Position numbers and translations under genes: made by a program. From NCBI GenBank assembly GCA_947044365.1, contig OX345636.1:23283466-23347465 (forward strand): DNA of 64,000 bases. Direction: 5' to 3'. The DNA comes from Petrosia ficiformis. Taxonomy: Eukaryota; Porifera; Demospongiae; Haplosclerida; Petrosiidae. This document shows, piece by piece, positions 59,901 to 62,649 of this stretch (its first letter is position 1; each line of letters opens with the position of its first letter). The notes under the pieces are model-generated. The model worked only from the letters and a program-made list of their open reading frames with translations, had not been told where the DNA came from and searched no databases.

Positions 59901-60870
59901 TCGAGGTTGACTTCTAAAAGAAAGCAGTCAAAATCTTCCATACCTTTTACACAAGATAATCATGTAACTAAGACGCACATGTATCCAATACAGTAAAACT
60001 TAATTATGCAATCTGATTTCTCAATATGGTACAAGTTCAGTGTTTTCAATAAGGCAAATTGGCGTGACATTGGCACAAAGAGTGAAGCTTTTAACTCACC
60101 CATTGTACTCTTAGTGTGACCTGATTGCACAATCACTTTTGGGCATTGCGACATGTTTGCACATGTGCTATATAACACAATGAACACACGATATTTGTAT
60201 AGAAAATGGCTGAACCTGCTAGCAAAAAGCAGTGTCTCCTAACTAAATTTATATCATCAGAAGGATCATCCAAGGAATCAGAAGAATCTTTTATGGAAAC
60301 ATCAGAAGATCAGTCATCTATTGGTTCAACAGTCTCTTGAAAGCGTTCATTCTTATACTCGTGGACAAAAATATATCCTTGGGTCTCTATGGAAGGAACA
60401 GGGGAAGACCTAACTGTTTTTTGTAAGGACTGCAAAAGAGCTGGTTTGTGTAACAATTTTGATTAGTGATAGTGCAATTGATCTGGCACAGAACGATCAA
60501 TGATATGGGCCAGATTGGCCCACTGCTTATTTTCTTATTGAAAACACTGTACAAGTTGCTTATAAACCTCGGTCTAAATTGCTACGTGATTTATACACCT
60601 CATGCCTACGGTCCCCAGTACTAAAAATACAATACAACTAAAGAGGTATCTTGAAGACATGGATGTCTTTGGAATGCTAAGAGCGAGGTTGAGAAGTATT
60701 TGGGGTTTATGAACAATAATTATTGTAGTAATTTTTAGATGGTAATAATTTTTAGATAGTAATCATTTTAGTAGCTACTTGTTAAAAATATAATTGATAT
60801 ATCATATATCCTCACAGATCTTAGTAGTTTGTCTTGACAACGAAACAAACCAAAGAAAAGTTCCAAAAGG
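9522..60870 (-). CDS. SDAD1: SDA1/SDAD1 ribosome-biogenesis protein, 19 exons, 5' end outside window
   Basis: Nineteen short minus-strand exons, all with GT..AG borders and matching phases, read in order as the SDA1 family protein, a nuclear/nucleolar factor for 60S pre-ribosome maturation and export. Seen in order: helical repeat part (exons 60816 to 26423), the GRPTES exon (17617-17718), then the C-terminal SDA1 part with the conserved KRSFREKQ and a lysine/arginine-rich end. The roughly 60-70 residue acidic linker of the family is not found between 12493 and 17616. The N-terminal ~130 residues expected of the family must lie right of 60870, probably beyond 64000. The gene spans over 51 kb because its introns are filled with mobile elements. 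Identification rests on remembered family sequence; exon joins are seen directly. Confidence 0.93.
10088..10249 (-). CDS. SDAD1: SDAD1 exon with KRSFREKQ
   Basis: 162 nt, phase 0. Encodes [17 protein letters not shown] and KRSFREKQ, the diagnostic basic C-terminal signature of SDA1 proteins. Acceptor CCACTATAG, donor GTAAAG. Confidence 0.95.
10558..10983 (+). mobile_element. Hairpin-ended non-autonomous element, copy B
   Basis: Complete but diverged copy in the SDAD1 intron 10250-11739. The left inverted repeat is GCATCTCTATGATTGCTTT, the (TA)n tract lies at 10908-10930, the right inverted repeat is AAAGCAATCATAAGGATG, and the terminal palindrome GGCCCTACGGGCC is at about 10966-10978. Confidence 0.8.
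11740..11827 (-). CDS. SDAD1: SDAD1 exon
   Basis: 88 nt, encodes [20 protein letters not shown] and ARIESIK, matching the family block ahead of the KRSFREKQ end. Acceptor AAACTTAG, donor GTTTCT. Confidence 0.9.
11914..12179. mobile_element. hAT-type MITE
   Basis: Ends TAGTGCTGGAAT... and ...CCAGCCCTA form an imperfect inverted repeat. Flanking octamers ATAATTAC and ATAACAGC agree at 5 of 8 positions, compatible with an old 8-bp duplication. The interior has repeated TCGATTA/TAATCGA motifs. It sits in the SDAD1 intron 11828-12382. Confidence 0.5.
12383..12492 (-). CDS. SDAD1: SDAD1 exon
   Basis: 110 nt, encodes [14 protein letters not shown] and a [12 protein letters not shown] helix. It matches the family's LTQEDFQKIR block. 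Starts phase 0, ends phase 2. Acceptor TTTATTTAG, donor GTAAGT. Confidence 0.9.
13336..14046 (+). mobile_element. ZBED-type hAT transposon remnant
   Basis: Begins with a hAT-like end (TAGTGCTGCCCC) followed by TCGATTA motifs. An ATG at 13491 opens a BED zinc-finger exon ([15 protein letters not shown], to 13647). An intron 13648-13710 (GTAAGT..ACATGTAG) joins it to [19 protein letters not shown] and HLKTQHP. From about 13850 a mid-transposase piece remains ([14 protein letters not shown] helix, [17 protein letters not shown]). The core between them and the C-terminal dimerisation domain are deleted. It is cut on the right by the hairpin-ended copy C. Confidence 0.7.
14497..14950 (-). pseudogene. 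hAT transposase, BED finger fused to dimerisation domain by deletion
   Basis: [14 protein letters not shown] at 14950 starts a BED finger ([25 protein letters not shown]). After a frame change near 14800 the C-terminal hAT dimerisation domain follows: [34 protein letters not shown] and [17 protein letters not shown]. The catalytic core is absent, so the product cannot transpose alone. Confidence 0.8.
15121..15638 (-). mobile_element. Hairpin-ended non-autonomous element, copy D
   Basis: Complete copy: terminal palindrome GGCCCGTAGGGCC, inverted repeat CATCCCTATAATTGCTTT, short TA tract, core, then AAAGCAAATATAGGGATG and CTCTATATACACTTGTT. It belongs to the same subfamily as copy E (shared internal TAACTGTTGTATATAGCAG) and differs from A/C/G in the middle. 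Confidence 0.88.
16130..17000. other. Intron sequence with unassigned fragments
   Basis: Within SDAD1 intron 12493-17616. Short open stretches (16140-16318 and 16811-16912 on the plus strand) look like coding remnants but match no family I recognise. No acidic SDA1 linker exon was found here. Confidence 0.4.
17020..17229 (+). pseudogene. BEN-domain-like C-terminal fragment
   Basis: Short open frame with [19 protein letters not shown] followed by [13 protein letters not shown]. This resembles the second half of a BEN domain (helix around LD..K...I, closing W..C...ID..N). No start or complete domain. It lies in an SDAD1 intron in antisense orientation. BEN pieces also occur at 34080-34424 and 48155-48517. 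Confidence 0.45.
17617..17718 (-). CDS. SDAD1: SDAD1 exon (GRPTES block)
   Basis: 102 nt, phase 0. Encodes [17 protein letters not shown] and [11 protein letters not shown], the family's G[KR]PTE...YG[ED]L...PGAE block. Acceptor ATTTCTTCAG, donor GTAAGT. The following acidic linker is not recognisable in the next 5.1 kb. Confidence 0.92.
17985..18480 (+). pseudogene. LINE (non-LTR) reverse-transcriptase C-terminal fragment
   Basis: The frame at 18010-18201 gives [18 protein letters not shown] and NRVLNLLR; the next frames give [19 protein letters not shown] and [11 protein letters not shown], the thumb/post-RT part typical of jockey-like LINEs (FLG..ID..L.W..H). Several stops; no catalytic FxDD in the fragment. 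Confidence 0.7.
18590..18745. repeat. Short tandem repeat with GCCAC..GTGGC cores
   Basis: About five diverged units of roughly 29 bp built on AGCCACAATGGCTTAGAAAA. The GCCAC/GTGGC part is self-complementary. Confidence 0.7.
18755..19824 (-). pseudogene. Penelope-like element, 3' part: end of GIY-YIG and reverse transcriptase
   Basis: Continuing from the right-hand part across the hAT insertion, the frame beginning at 19824 reads [20 protein letters not shown], the end of a GIY-YIG endonuclease. Further down come a linker with stops, then RT blocks: [29 protein letters not shown] (19150-19120) and, near 18870, [16 protein letters not shown]. The catalytic DD-containing block and the 3' end are missing. 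Frameshifts are frequent. The endonuclease-before-RT order is that of Naiad-type PLEs. Confidence 0.75.
19833..22877 (+). mobile_element. Nearly intact hAT transposon (ZMYM/DUF4371 type) with perfect 8-bp target duplication
   Basis: Termini CAGTGGCGTATCTA and TAGATACACCACTG (one mismatch) flanked by CTCAATAG at 19825-19832 and 22878-22885. A subterminal GC-rich inverted stretch (GGGCCTGGCAGGGCACAGGCCC) follows the left end. It carries one two-exon transposase gene. It interrupts the GIY-YIG region of a Penelope-like element. Confidence 0.95.
20147..22755 (+). pseudogene. hAT transposase (TTF zinc finger, DUF4371, dimerisation domain), one nonsense codon
   Basis: Exon 1 20147-20435 (acidic/serine-rich N terminus, [14 protein letters not shown]) joins exon 2 20492-22755 through a 56-nt GT..AG intron. 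Exon 2 carries a TTF-type zinc finger ([12 protein letters not shown], about 20735), the DUF4371 part ([48 protein letters not shown]) and the C-terminal hAT dimerisation domain ([19 protein letters not shown]). Only one defect is seen: TAG at 21781-21783 in DTR*VCR, where the family has Trp (TGG), so a single base change. Otherwise open for about 850 codons. Confidence 0.9.
22886..23335 (-). pseudogene. Penelope-like element, 5' part: zinc fingers and start of GIY-YIG endonuclease
   Basis: Reading leftwards from 23335: a [15 protein letters not shown] block, then in another frame [20 protein letters not shown], a Cys-rich finger, [12 protein letters not shown], and the endonuclease start [19 protein letters not shown] with Tyr replaced by a TAA stop. 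This N-terminal position of GIY-YIG, ahead of RT on the same strand, marks the permuted Naiad-type PLE. The hAT element 19833-22877 sits inside the endonuclease domain. Confidence 0.75.
23439..23977 (+). mobile_element. Hairpin-ended non-autonomous element, copy E
   Basis: Complete copy: AACAAGTGTATATAGAG start, CATCCCTATATTTGCTTT, core, long (TA)n (23896-23930), AAAGCAATTATAGGGATG and terminal palindrome GGCCCTACGGGCC at 23961-23973. Confidence 0.9.
24215..24660 (+). repeat. Degenerate Glu/Lys-coding tandem repeat
   Basis: About three purine-rich units near 160 bp, each with GATGAACTAGA, ACTCAAGAGGAAAA and GATTGAAGTCATGGG. One frame would give [22 protein letters not shown] and similar charged stretches, but stops break it. 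Probably a fragment of a charged repeat protein. Confidence 0.5.
24900..25289. repeat. Minisatellite (ACAGTAGTGACAAATGTT)n, with inverted segment
   Basis: Many diverged ~18-bp units. At about 25107-25178 the unit orientation flips, making a hairpin (TTACAATAGTGACAAATGT and its complement with 4-nt loop). Confidence 0.85.
25298..25617. mobile_element. Non-autonomous hAT element inserted in the minisatellite
   Basis: 320 bp, ends CAGTGTTCTC and GAGAACACTG, flanked by a perfect 8-bp duplication TTACAGTT (25290-25297 and 25618-25625). The inner ends carry a (C/T)AGGGGGGTAC motif. No coding capacity. Confidence 0.92.
25618..25735. repeat. Minisatellite, right part
   Basis: Continuation of the GTGACA/ACAGTA repeat beyond the hAT insertion. 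Confidence 0.8.
26423..26522 (-). CDS. SDAD1: SDAD1 exon
   Basis: 100 nt, encodes [20 protein letters not shown] and [13 protein letters not shown]. The acceptor is ACATGTAG, a second SDAD1 exon with this palindrome-derived 3' splice site. Donor GTATGG. The intron after it is 8.7 kb and carries the Penelope-like and hAT elements. Confidence 0.94.
26985..27059 (-). CDS. SDAD1: SDAD1 exon
   Basis: 75 nt, encodes [19 protein letters not shown] and LQDLT. Acceptor ATTCTAG, donor GTATAT. Confidence 0.94.
27146..27222 (-). CDS. SDAD1: SDAD1 exon
   Basis: 77 nt, encodes [18 protein letters not shown] with the Gly codon split to the next exon. Acceptor ATTGTAG, donor GTAAGG. Confidence 0.93.
27379..27437 (-). 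CDS. SDAD1: SDAD1 exon
   Basis: 59 nt, encodes [20 protein letters not shown] (first Glu split). Acceptor TATATTAG, donor GTTTGT. Confidence 0.93.
27689..28365. mobile_element. MITE with ~50-bp terminal inverted repeats
   Basis: GTATCCACATTGTTAATATG at the left end and its complement at 28346-28365; the match extends about 50 bp with one or two differences. 677 bp long, no transposase. It sits in the SDAD1 intron 27438-28904. Confidence 0.85.
28905..28962 (-). CDS. SDAD1: SDAD1 exon
   Basis: 58 nt, encodes [18 protein letters not shown]. The final Glu codon is split with the next exon. Acceptor ATACATAG, donor GTCAGT. Confidence 0.94.
29241..29346 (-). mobile_element. Hairpin-ended element, fragment F
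   Basis: Only the AAAGCAATCATAGGGATG...CTCTATATACACTTGTT end and about 50 bp of adjoining core (ATTACTGAATGCTGGACACC). Confidence 0.85.
29550..29900 (+). pseudogene. hAT transposase mid-domain fragment
   Basis: [20 protein letters not shown] and [10 protein letters not shown] recall the K...FTSDGA.VM.G...GV block of hAT transposases. Downstream frames are broken. 29730-29975 is repeated in inverted orientation at 34795-35045. Confidence 0.55.
30158..30261 (-). CDS. SDAD1: SDAD1 exon
   Basis: 104 nt, encodes [19 protein letters not shown] (first Glu split with the previous exon) and [14 protein letters not shown], one of the best conserved SDA1 blocks. Acceptor TTATTTTAG, donor GTAAGC. Confidence 0.94.
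30501..30683 (+). other. Small unassigned ORF in an SDAD1 intron
   Basis: 60 codons from ATG, containing [19 protein letters not shown]. Composition is protein-like, no family recognised. Probably a transposon fragment. Confidence 0.25.
31321..31393 (-). CDS. SDAD1: SDAD1 exon
   Basis: 73 nt, encodes KQKKKHKL and [13 protein letters not shown]. Acceptor CTATTTCAG, donor GTGCAA. The 5.3-kb intron before it carries the Sola-type transposon. Confidence 0.92.
31668..33953 (+). mobile_element. Sola-type (probably Sola2) DNA transposon
   Basis: About 45-bp inverted ends (GAGCTCATCGGTGGAA... and ...TTCCATTGATGAGCTC, roughly 80% identical) flanked by AATT on both sides (31664-31667, 33954-33957). 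4-bp duplications and GAG termini agree with Sola elements; the superfamily assignment is from memory. It contains a two-exon transposase with two small frame breaks. Confidence 0.7.
31796..33790 (+). pseudogene. Sola-like DDD transposase, two frameshifts
   Basis: Start at the first real ATG (31796). Exon 1 to 32251 includes a basic region ([15 protein letters not shown]) and a [12 protein letters not shown] cysteine cluster. A 98-nt intron with GTAAGT and TTTTAG leads to exon 2 at 32350. Catalytic region: [12 protein letters not shown] (first Asp), [43 protein letters not shown] (second Asp). A small deletion near 33278 shifts the frame just before PNDRDFG (third Asp). A second shift near 33418 precedes [11 protein letters not shown] and the acidic end at 33790. 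Otherwise intact, so a recently lost or nearly active copy. Confidence 0.75.
34080..34424 (+). pseudogene. BEN-domain-like fragment
   Basis: [17 protein letters not shown], then [14 protein letters not shown] and, in the next frame, [26 protein letters not shown]. The order matches a BEN domain N-terminal half (R.LRNL...FF..E.LA.S...G...K.LD). A one-base shift in the T run at 34192-34199 breaks it. Confidence 0.5.
34795..35045 (-). repeat. Inverted second copy of the 29730-29975 repeat
   Basis: AATGGAGCATTTAGCCAAAG, GGTGGGAAAAACCTCATTC and GATGAAGC-complement blocks match 29730-29975 in reverse order at roughly 85%. Confidence 0.75.
35675..35842. repeat. Tandem duplication of ~85 bp
   Basis: ACTTGTGCTGTCATTTCATG...GTTTGTGTTTGCTAATT occurs twice in a row; the second copy has a 15-base internal stutter of CATTTCATGTGC. 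Confidence 0.85.
35843..36713. other. Intron sequence, nothing recognised
   Basis: Part of SDAD1 intron 31394-36713. TACATGTACATGTAC runs at 36356 and 36597; no gene or transposon end seen. Confidence 0.45.
36714..36815 (-). CDS. SDAD1: SDAD1 exon, lysine-rich
   Basis: 102 nt, phase 0. Encodes a basic segment including [18 protein letters not shown], which matches the charged helix preceding the KKQKKK block. Acceptor TTATTTAG, donor GTACAA. Confidence 0.9.
37165..37242 (-). CDS. SDAD1: SDAD1 exon with acidic tail
   Basis: 78 nt, phase 0. Encodes [13 protein letters not shown] followed by an Asp/Glu/Ser run, as in the acidic loop after the KFFLG block of SDA1 proteins. Acceptor TATTCACAG, donor GTAATT. 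Confidence 0.9.
37313..37367. repeat. Perfect 55-bp palindrome (27-bp arms, 1-nt centre)
   Basis: Left arm 37313-37339 beginning CTCAAAAAGAATAAACC, centre T at 37340, right arm 37341-37367 ending in its exact complement. It lies in SDAD1 intron 37243-37755, 70 bp from the exon. Confidence 0.95.
37374..37740. mobile_element. MITE with ~36-bp imperfect inverted ends
   Basis: CAATTGTGACCGAGTTTG...GGTTTATGGGATA at the left and TATCCCATAAGCCTGG...GATCACAATTAC at the right are complementary with about six differences. No coding sequence. Confidence 0.65.
37756..37813 (-). CDS. SDAD1: SDAD1 exon
   Basis: 58 nt, encodes [15 protein letters not shown] and PVTK, close to the family consensus. Acceptor TTTCATAG, donor GTATGT. 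Confidence 0.93.
38216..38677 (-). mobile_element. Hairpin-ended non-autonomous element, copy G (complete)
   Basis: Complete reference copy, closest to copy A: TTATGGCCCGTAGGGGCC, CATCCCTATGATTGCTTT, (TA)n at 38260-38278, core, AAAGCAATCATAGGGATG at 38636-38653, CTCTATATACACTTGTT. It sits in the SDAD1 intron 37814-38760. Confidence 0.9.
38761..38795 (-). CDS. SDAD1: SDAD1 micro-exon
   Basis: 35 nt, encodes [12 protein letters not shown]. The last codon is split TG|G with the next exon. Acceptor TTTCTTTCAG, donor GTGAGT. It lies just beyond a hairpin-ended repeat in the neighbouring intron. Confidence 0.92.
39350..39560. repeat. Tandem repeat of ~40 bp
   Basis: Five units of ATGCTCCAATGATTGTAGTG plus GTCACACRCAAACATCAAAGTC. 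Confidence 0.9.
39565..39845 (-). pseudogene. GIY-YIG endonuclease C-terminal fragment of a retroelement
   Basis: One frame reads [38 protein letters not shown] and [17 protein letters not shown], the end of the GIY-YIG domain of canonical Penelope-like elements (SALAEH..., H.IDW, E.W.I). No RT nearby. Confidence 0.65.
40000..41340. other. Intron sequence with unassigned short ORFs
   Basis: Within SDAD1 intron 38796-43618. An open frame at 40872-41060 and a broken one at 41120-41307 are not recognised. No repeat ends seen. Confidence 0.35.
41345..41575 (+). pseudogene. Ty3/gypsy-type integrase zinc-binding fragment
   Basis: [20 protein letters not shown] and [10 protein letters not shown] give an HHCC zinc finger (H...H...C..C); then [20 protein letters not shown], the linker and first Asp strand of the integrase core. 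It stops soon after, so only a piece remains. Confidence 0.75.
41950..42440 (+). other. Broken lysine-rich coding remnant and (GAAA)n
   Basis: One frame at 41985-42134 reads [13 protein letters not shown] and [19 protein letters not shown] before TAA, like a nuclear basic tail. A further open frame runs 42181-42402. No family recognised. (GAAA)n at 42403-42434. Confidence 0.3.
43233..43457 (+). mobile_element. Hairpin-ended element, diverged fragment H
   Basis: Only the half next to the hairpin remains: CATACCCATTAATTGACTAAG, (TA)n mixed with TACATGTA, CAGAAAGCAGTTATAGGGATG and a decayed palindrome. Confidence 0.7.
43619..43684 (-). CDS. SDAD1: SDAD1 exon
   Basis: 66 nt, phase 0 at both ends. 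Encodes [12 protein letters not shown] and AAKMSL. The acceptor is ACATGTAG, that is, the genome's common ACATGT palindrome followed by G supplies the 3' splice site. Donor GTTAGT. Confidence 0.92.
43685..44861. other. SDAD1 intron, nothing recognised
   Basis: Contains an 18-bp direct duplication (ATAATTTTGAGGACAT) at about 44426 and 44443. No gene or transposon ends. Confidence 0.45.
44862..44933 (-). CDS. SDAD1: SDAD1 exon
   Basis: 72 nt, phase 0 at both ends, acceptor TTTATTCAG, donor GTGAGT. Encodes [18 protein letters not shown], a highly conserved SDA1 block. Confidence 0.93.
45460..45760. repeat. Array of hairpin units (CTAAATCTCTCCTAT / ATAGGGAGATTTAG)
   Basis: Four successive inverted units: a perfect palindrome TTCCTATAATTATAGGAA (45476-45493), a 19-bp-arm hairpin 45563-45605 with 2 mismatches, and two more around 45648-45682 and 45692-45732. 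Confidence 0.75.
46085..46475 (+). pseudogene. Zinc finger plus Ulp1/C48-type cysteine protease remnant
   Basis: [18 protein letters not shown] (46091-46144) is a single C2-H2-like finger. Downstream, shifted frames give [20 protein letters not shown] (catalytic His and Asp positions of C48 proteases) and NCGLY then AIANATAIV (catalytic Cys position). This arrangement is typical of transposon-borne Ulp1-like proteases. Several frameshifts and stops. Confidence 0.55.
46770..47203 (+). other. Two unassigned ORFs in U1
   Basis: 46770-46952 ([16 protein letters not shown]...) and 46985-47203 ([20 protein letters not shown]...LFLEAIQ). Composition is protein-like, no family recognised. They are repeated unchanged at 52755-52937 and 52970-53188. 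Possibly exons of a transposon accessory gene. Confidence 0.3.
47935..48134. mobile_element. TA-flanked MITE in U1
   Basis: TACCGTAAATCGGGAATATT and its near-complement (...TTCCCGAATTACGGTA) form 24-bp inverted ends; TA lies at both outer ends as for Tc1/mariner-type MITEs. The interior is full of TTTCGTA/TACGAAA repeats. Same at 53920-54119. Confidence 0.85.
48155..48517 (+). pseudogene. BEN-domain-like ORF in U1
   Basis: Open frame (no good start) with [39 protein letters not shown] and NVINGIRSE. It resembles the BEN domain N-terminal half (LR.L...FF..DELA...G). Repeated at 54140-54502. Confidence 0.5.
49050..49451 (+). pseudogene. hAT transposase C-terminus and 3' terminus in U1
   Basis: [39 protein letters not shown] and [11 protein letters not shown] (stop at 49231-49233) form the hAT dimerisation domain. 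It is followed by GTAATTGTAATTG repeats and the end TTGAACCCAGGCCT, a common hAT terminus. Upstream transposase is decayed. Confidence 0.75.
49452..51292 (+). pseudogene. Helitron Rep/helicase fragments in U1
   Basis: [39 protein letters not shown], then [20 protein letters not shown] and [14 protein letters not shown] follow the order of the Helitron protein between Rep and helicase domains. After the repeat block come [20 protein letters not shown] and the helicase start with Walker A ([12 protein letters not shown]). The ORF is broken by stops and repeats and is cut at 51292 by the 931-bp insert. The missing helicase continuation resumes at 52224 ([17 protein letters not shown], Walker B). 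Confidence 0.78.
49780..50870. repeat. ~211-bp repeat block in U1 (about 3 units)
   Basis: Each unit holds CCATATTGTCATCCAGACAC...GGACATGTT, CATTTAAAAAGATTTTTTAC, and a hAT-like TAATTGTAATTGTAACTGAA stretch. Confidence 0.85.
51406..51608. promoter_or_regulatory. Chain of six consecutive stem-loops ending at an ATG
   Basis: (1) 51406-51439, 14-bp perfect arms, 6-nt loop; (2) 51440-51465, 10-bp perfect, 6-nt loop; (3) 51467-51510, ~20-bp arms with a small bulge; (4) 51530-51551, 8-bp perfect, loop GTATTA; (5) 51554-51578, 10-bp perfect, 5-nt loop; (6) 51579-51608, 11-bp perfect, 8-nt loop, its last base being the A of the ATG at 51608. The arms are back to back with almost no spacer. Confidence 0.95.
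51608..52099 (+). CDS. Two-exon ORF of 147 residues in the insert, HUH-like motif pattern
   Basis: Exon 1 51608-51816, intron 51817-51864 (48 nt, GTTAGT..TAATTAG, T-rich), exon 2 51865-52099. The intron keeps frame and removes the only stop (TAA 51836-51838). Basic N terminus; WYVFTSRS at 42-49; EHIHGMF at 88-94; SWLEKLGN at 126-133; acidic end with SDTDD. FT, H-x-H-G and [Y/W]xxK at spacings of about 43 and 38 residues recall the three motifs of HUH/CRESS-type Rep nucleases, but Trp127 stands where the catalytic Tyr would be. No helicase domain. This is a pattern match only; an unrelated small protein is possible. Confidence 0.5.
53920..54119. mobile_element. TA-flanked MITE in U2
   Basis: Second copy of the MITE at 47935-48134, carried along by the tandem duplication. 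Confidence 0.85.
54140..54502 (+). pseudogene. BEN-domain-like ORF in U2
   Basis: Identical second copy of the BEN-like ORF at 48155-48517. Confidence 0.5.
55035..55437 (+). pseudogene. hAT transposase C-terminus and 3' terminus in U2
   Basis: Second copy of the hAT end at 49050-49451, with a few changes around 55375. Confidence 0.75.
55438..58870 (+). pseudogene. Helitron Rep/helicase fragments in U2, uninterrupted helicase start
   Basis: Same fragments as U1 but continuous at the helicase: [30 protein letters not shown], a TAA stop, then [20 protein letters not shown]. This is the Pif1-like helicase of Helitrons with Walker A and B. At 58837-58856 an in-frame (TACATG)n run adds VHVHVH before FPHHLP. 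Confidence 0.8.
55765..58300. repeat. ~211-bp repeat block in U2 (about 10 units) with 591-bp higher-order repeat
   Basis: The start motif CCATATTGTCATCC recurs at 55980, 56189, 56401, 56612, 57024, 57236, 57447, 57827 and 58038, spaced 209-212 bp or multiples. 57236-57826 and 57827-58300 form a 591-bp higher-order repeat. Confidence 0.88.
58860..59345. repeat. Degenerate minisatellite (CATCTCCCATAAACAGACCC)n
   Basis: Roughly a dozen imperfect ~27-bp units. It begins inside U1/U2 (also 52340-52460) and continues past the duplication end into unique DNA. Confidence 0.85.
59340..59630 (-). pseudogene. Crypton/DUF3504-type recombinase fragment with micro-insertion
   Basis: Read leftwards: [42 protein letters not shown], then after a 30-bp insertion [20 protein letters not shown]. 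The unbroken family text is RLRSQGV-SNKKEL. The insertion is 25 bp of ACATGT repeat plus a 5-bp duplication (ACACC at 59438-59442 and 59468-59472). The left end runs into the minisatellite. No catalytic domain. Confidence 0.75.
60038..60549 (+). mobile_element. Internally deleted hAT element with perfect 8-bp target duplication
   Basis: Ends CAGTGTTTTCAATAAG and its exact complement CTTATTGAAAACACTG. TACAAGTT stands at 60030-60037 and 60550-60557. It contains only the 5' part of a transposase gene (60207-60480). Confidence 0.95.
60207..60480 (+). pseudogene. hAT transposase N-terminal fragment
   Basis: [20 protein letters not shown] opens a serine-rich leader. After a stop a second frame has [20 protein letters not shown] and CKDCKRAGL, the N-terminal zinc-finger-like block of hAT transposases (W...YPW....G....FC..C..AG). 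The rest of the enzyme is deleted. Confidence 0.65.
60816..60870 (-). CDS. SDAD1: SDAD1 exon (most 5' seen)
   Basis: 55 nt, acceptor TTTCTTTCAG, donor GTGAGG. It encodes [18 protein letters not shown], which continues in frame into the exon at 44862-44933. It corresponds to the conserved ELFFELLRCHDKLLRK-type block near residue 130 of the family. The intron after it is 15.9 kb. Confidence 0.92.
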
Positions 60871-61679
60871 CTGAAAGAAAAAAAAAAAGAAAAATAATAT
60901 CATTAATTATATTATTTCACACAACAAATTAACATCTACATCTATATTGTGCATGTATTGTTAAAAGCTCAAAGATGATAACTGTTTCCTATTAATAATG
61001 CTGTGTAATATAAATTACATGTACATGTACATGCTTATGTTTGCATATAAAGCATTATACATGTATCTATAATAATTGTACATGTATACATAATTAAGTT
61101 AACATTCAGACAGGTGTATAAGAATTATGCAGTCATTTAACTACTAAAGATAAACAAAACTATACATATATACATGTACATGTAGCTCTGACAAGGGTGG
61201 GCAGTATTTTCGCATCGATAACATTTCAATATTGATCATTGGTAACAGTATAATATTGCAATTTTTGTACATGTATATTCATTTTATTGTTATTACTAAA
61301 TATCGCTAATACAGTAATTATTATTACTAATTCGGGGCTCAATTTAACAGTCAGTCATCAATTGCTTATCACACATGTGCACTAACTGACTGATTGTCTG
61401 ACAAAATGGCAAGTAGAAAAAGACCAGGTTTTAATTGTACATGTAGCTCTAGTAGCTCTAGTAGCTCAGATTCTTCTACTGTTAATTAATTAAATAAACC
61501 CACACAGTTGGGTCAAAATAGCCCAAATGCAAATGCTATCAATGTTGAAAAGAAATTGAAATGTTACAACTTTCTAAACAGTTGGTTCTACATTCTAAAT
61601 AAATTACAATTATTGTTTTTGGAAATTTCATATTTCCCACTTTTATAATTGTCAACATGCATATGCTCGCATGTAGTCT

Positions 61680-62640
61680 ACAGTATAGGGCAATAAAACG
61701 TCGCCGTACCACACAGTAAATTCGCAGTAGTACTCCCATAGTACTGAGCGCAACTGCGCCGTAATTGTGCTGTAATTACACCGCAATTTCACCTTAATAA
61801 GACAGTAGTTAGGCGGTAGTTATAATTTTTGCAATACGCATGCGTAATTACGCGAATCACAAGTGTCAAAAAGAAACAAAATGGTGTACAGCAGCTACAA
61901 ACAGCAGAAAATTATATACTATTTTAATCTAAGAAAGTGTTCTACAACTATTGTAAAACTATTAAGAGAAGAGGGTTTGAATGTTTGCAAAAGTGGAGTG
62001 GCGAAATTTCTAAAGAAGTTCAGAACTTTTACTCGGTCGTCCTGGTTCAGGTAGACGAGTAAAATAACAGCTCAAGTGCTGGAATTGGTGGAAAGACAAA
62101 TGCAGCTAGACGATGAAACAACAGCAGTCCAACTCCAGAAGATGCTACAAGATAACGTCACCCGCTGTCCTTGAAAACGATTCTCAGCTCCAGAAACAAT
62201 GGACATTTTGAGGAAGCACGTATTGTCAGGTCATGAGGGAGGCGAATAAAGCGAAGAGATTAGAGTGGGCTATAGTAAACAAGACAGCAGCATTAAATGA
62301 TGGATTTCAAGATGAAGTGTGGATGGACGACTGTAGCGTACAACTGGAGAGCCATAGATGATTTTGCTGGTTTGTTTGCTTCATTGCACTGGAATGCAAA
62401 TTAACTTTGATATCTTTTTACAGACCAAAGCACCTTCCAAAAGGACATGTATATGGGCTGGAATAGGCCAAATGAATGCCACTGGGTACATTAGTATCCT
62501 GGAAGTTGGACTGAAGCCGTTTATACGAGATGTAATTCCAGATGTGAAATTTAAGCAGGACAACGACCCTAAGCATACATCAAAACAAGCTCAGCGATGG
62601 ATCAAAAAAGAAAATATAACTTTTTTTTGTGAATTTTCTC
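61680..62640 (+). pseudogene. Tc1/mariner-type transposase, multiply broken
   Basis: A candidate 5' end (ACAGTATAGGGCAATAAAACG) at 61680 precedes an ORF at 61881: YSSYKQQKIIYYFNLRKCST and a helix-turn-helix. Shifted frames give QVLELVERQMQLDDETTAVQ; then 62358-62620: RTCIWAGIGQMNATGYISIL, KPFIRDVIPDVKFKQDNDPK and HTSKQAQRWI, the region of the second Asp of the DDE core. The first Asp region is disrupted and the third is absent. No matching 3' end found. Confidence 0.7.
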
Positions 62641-62649
62641 AAACTCACA

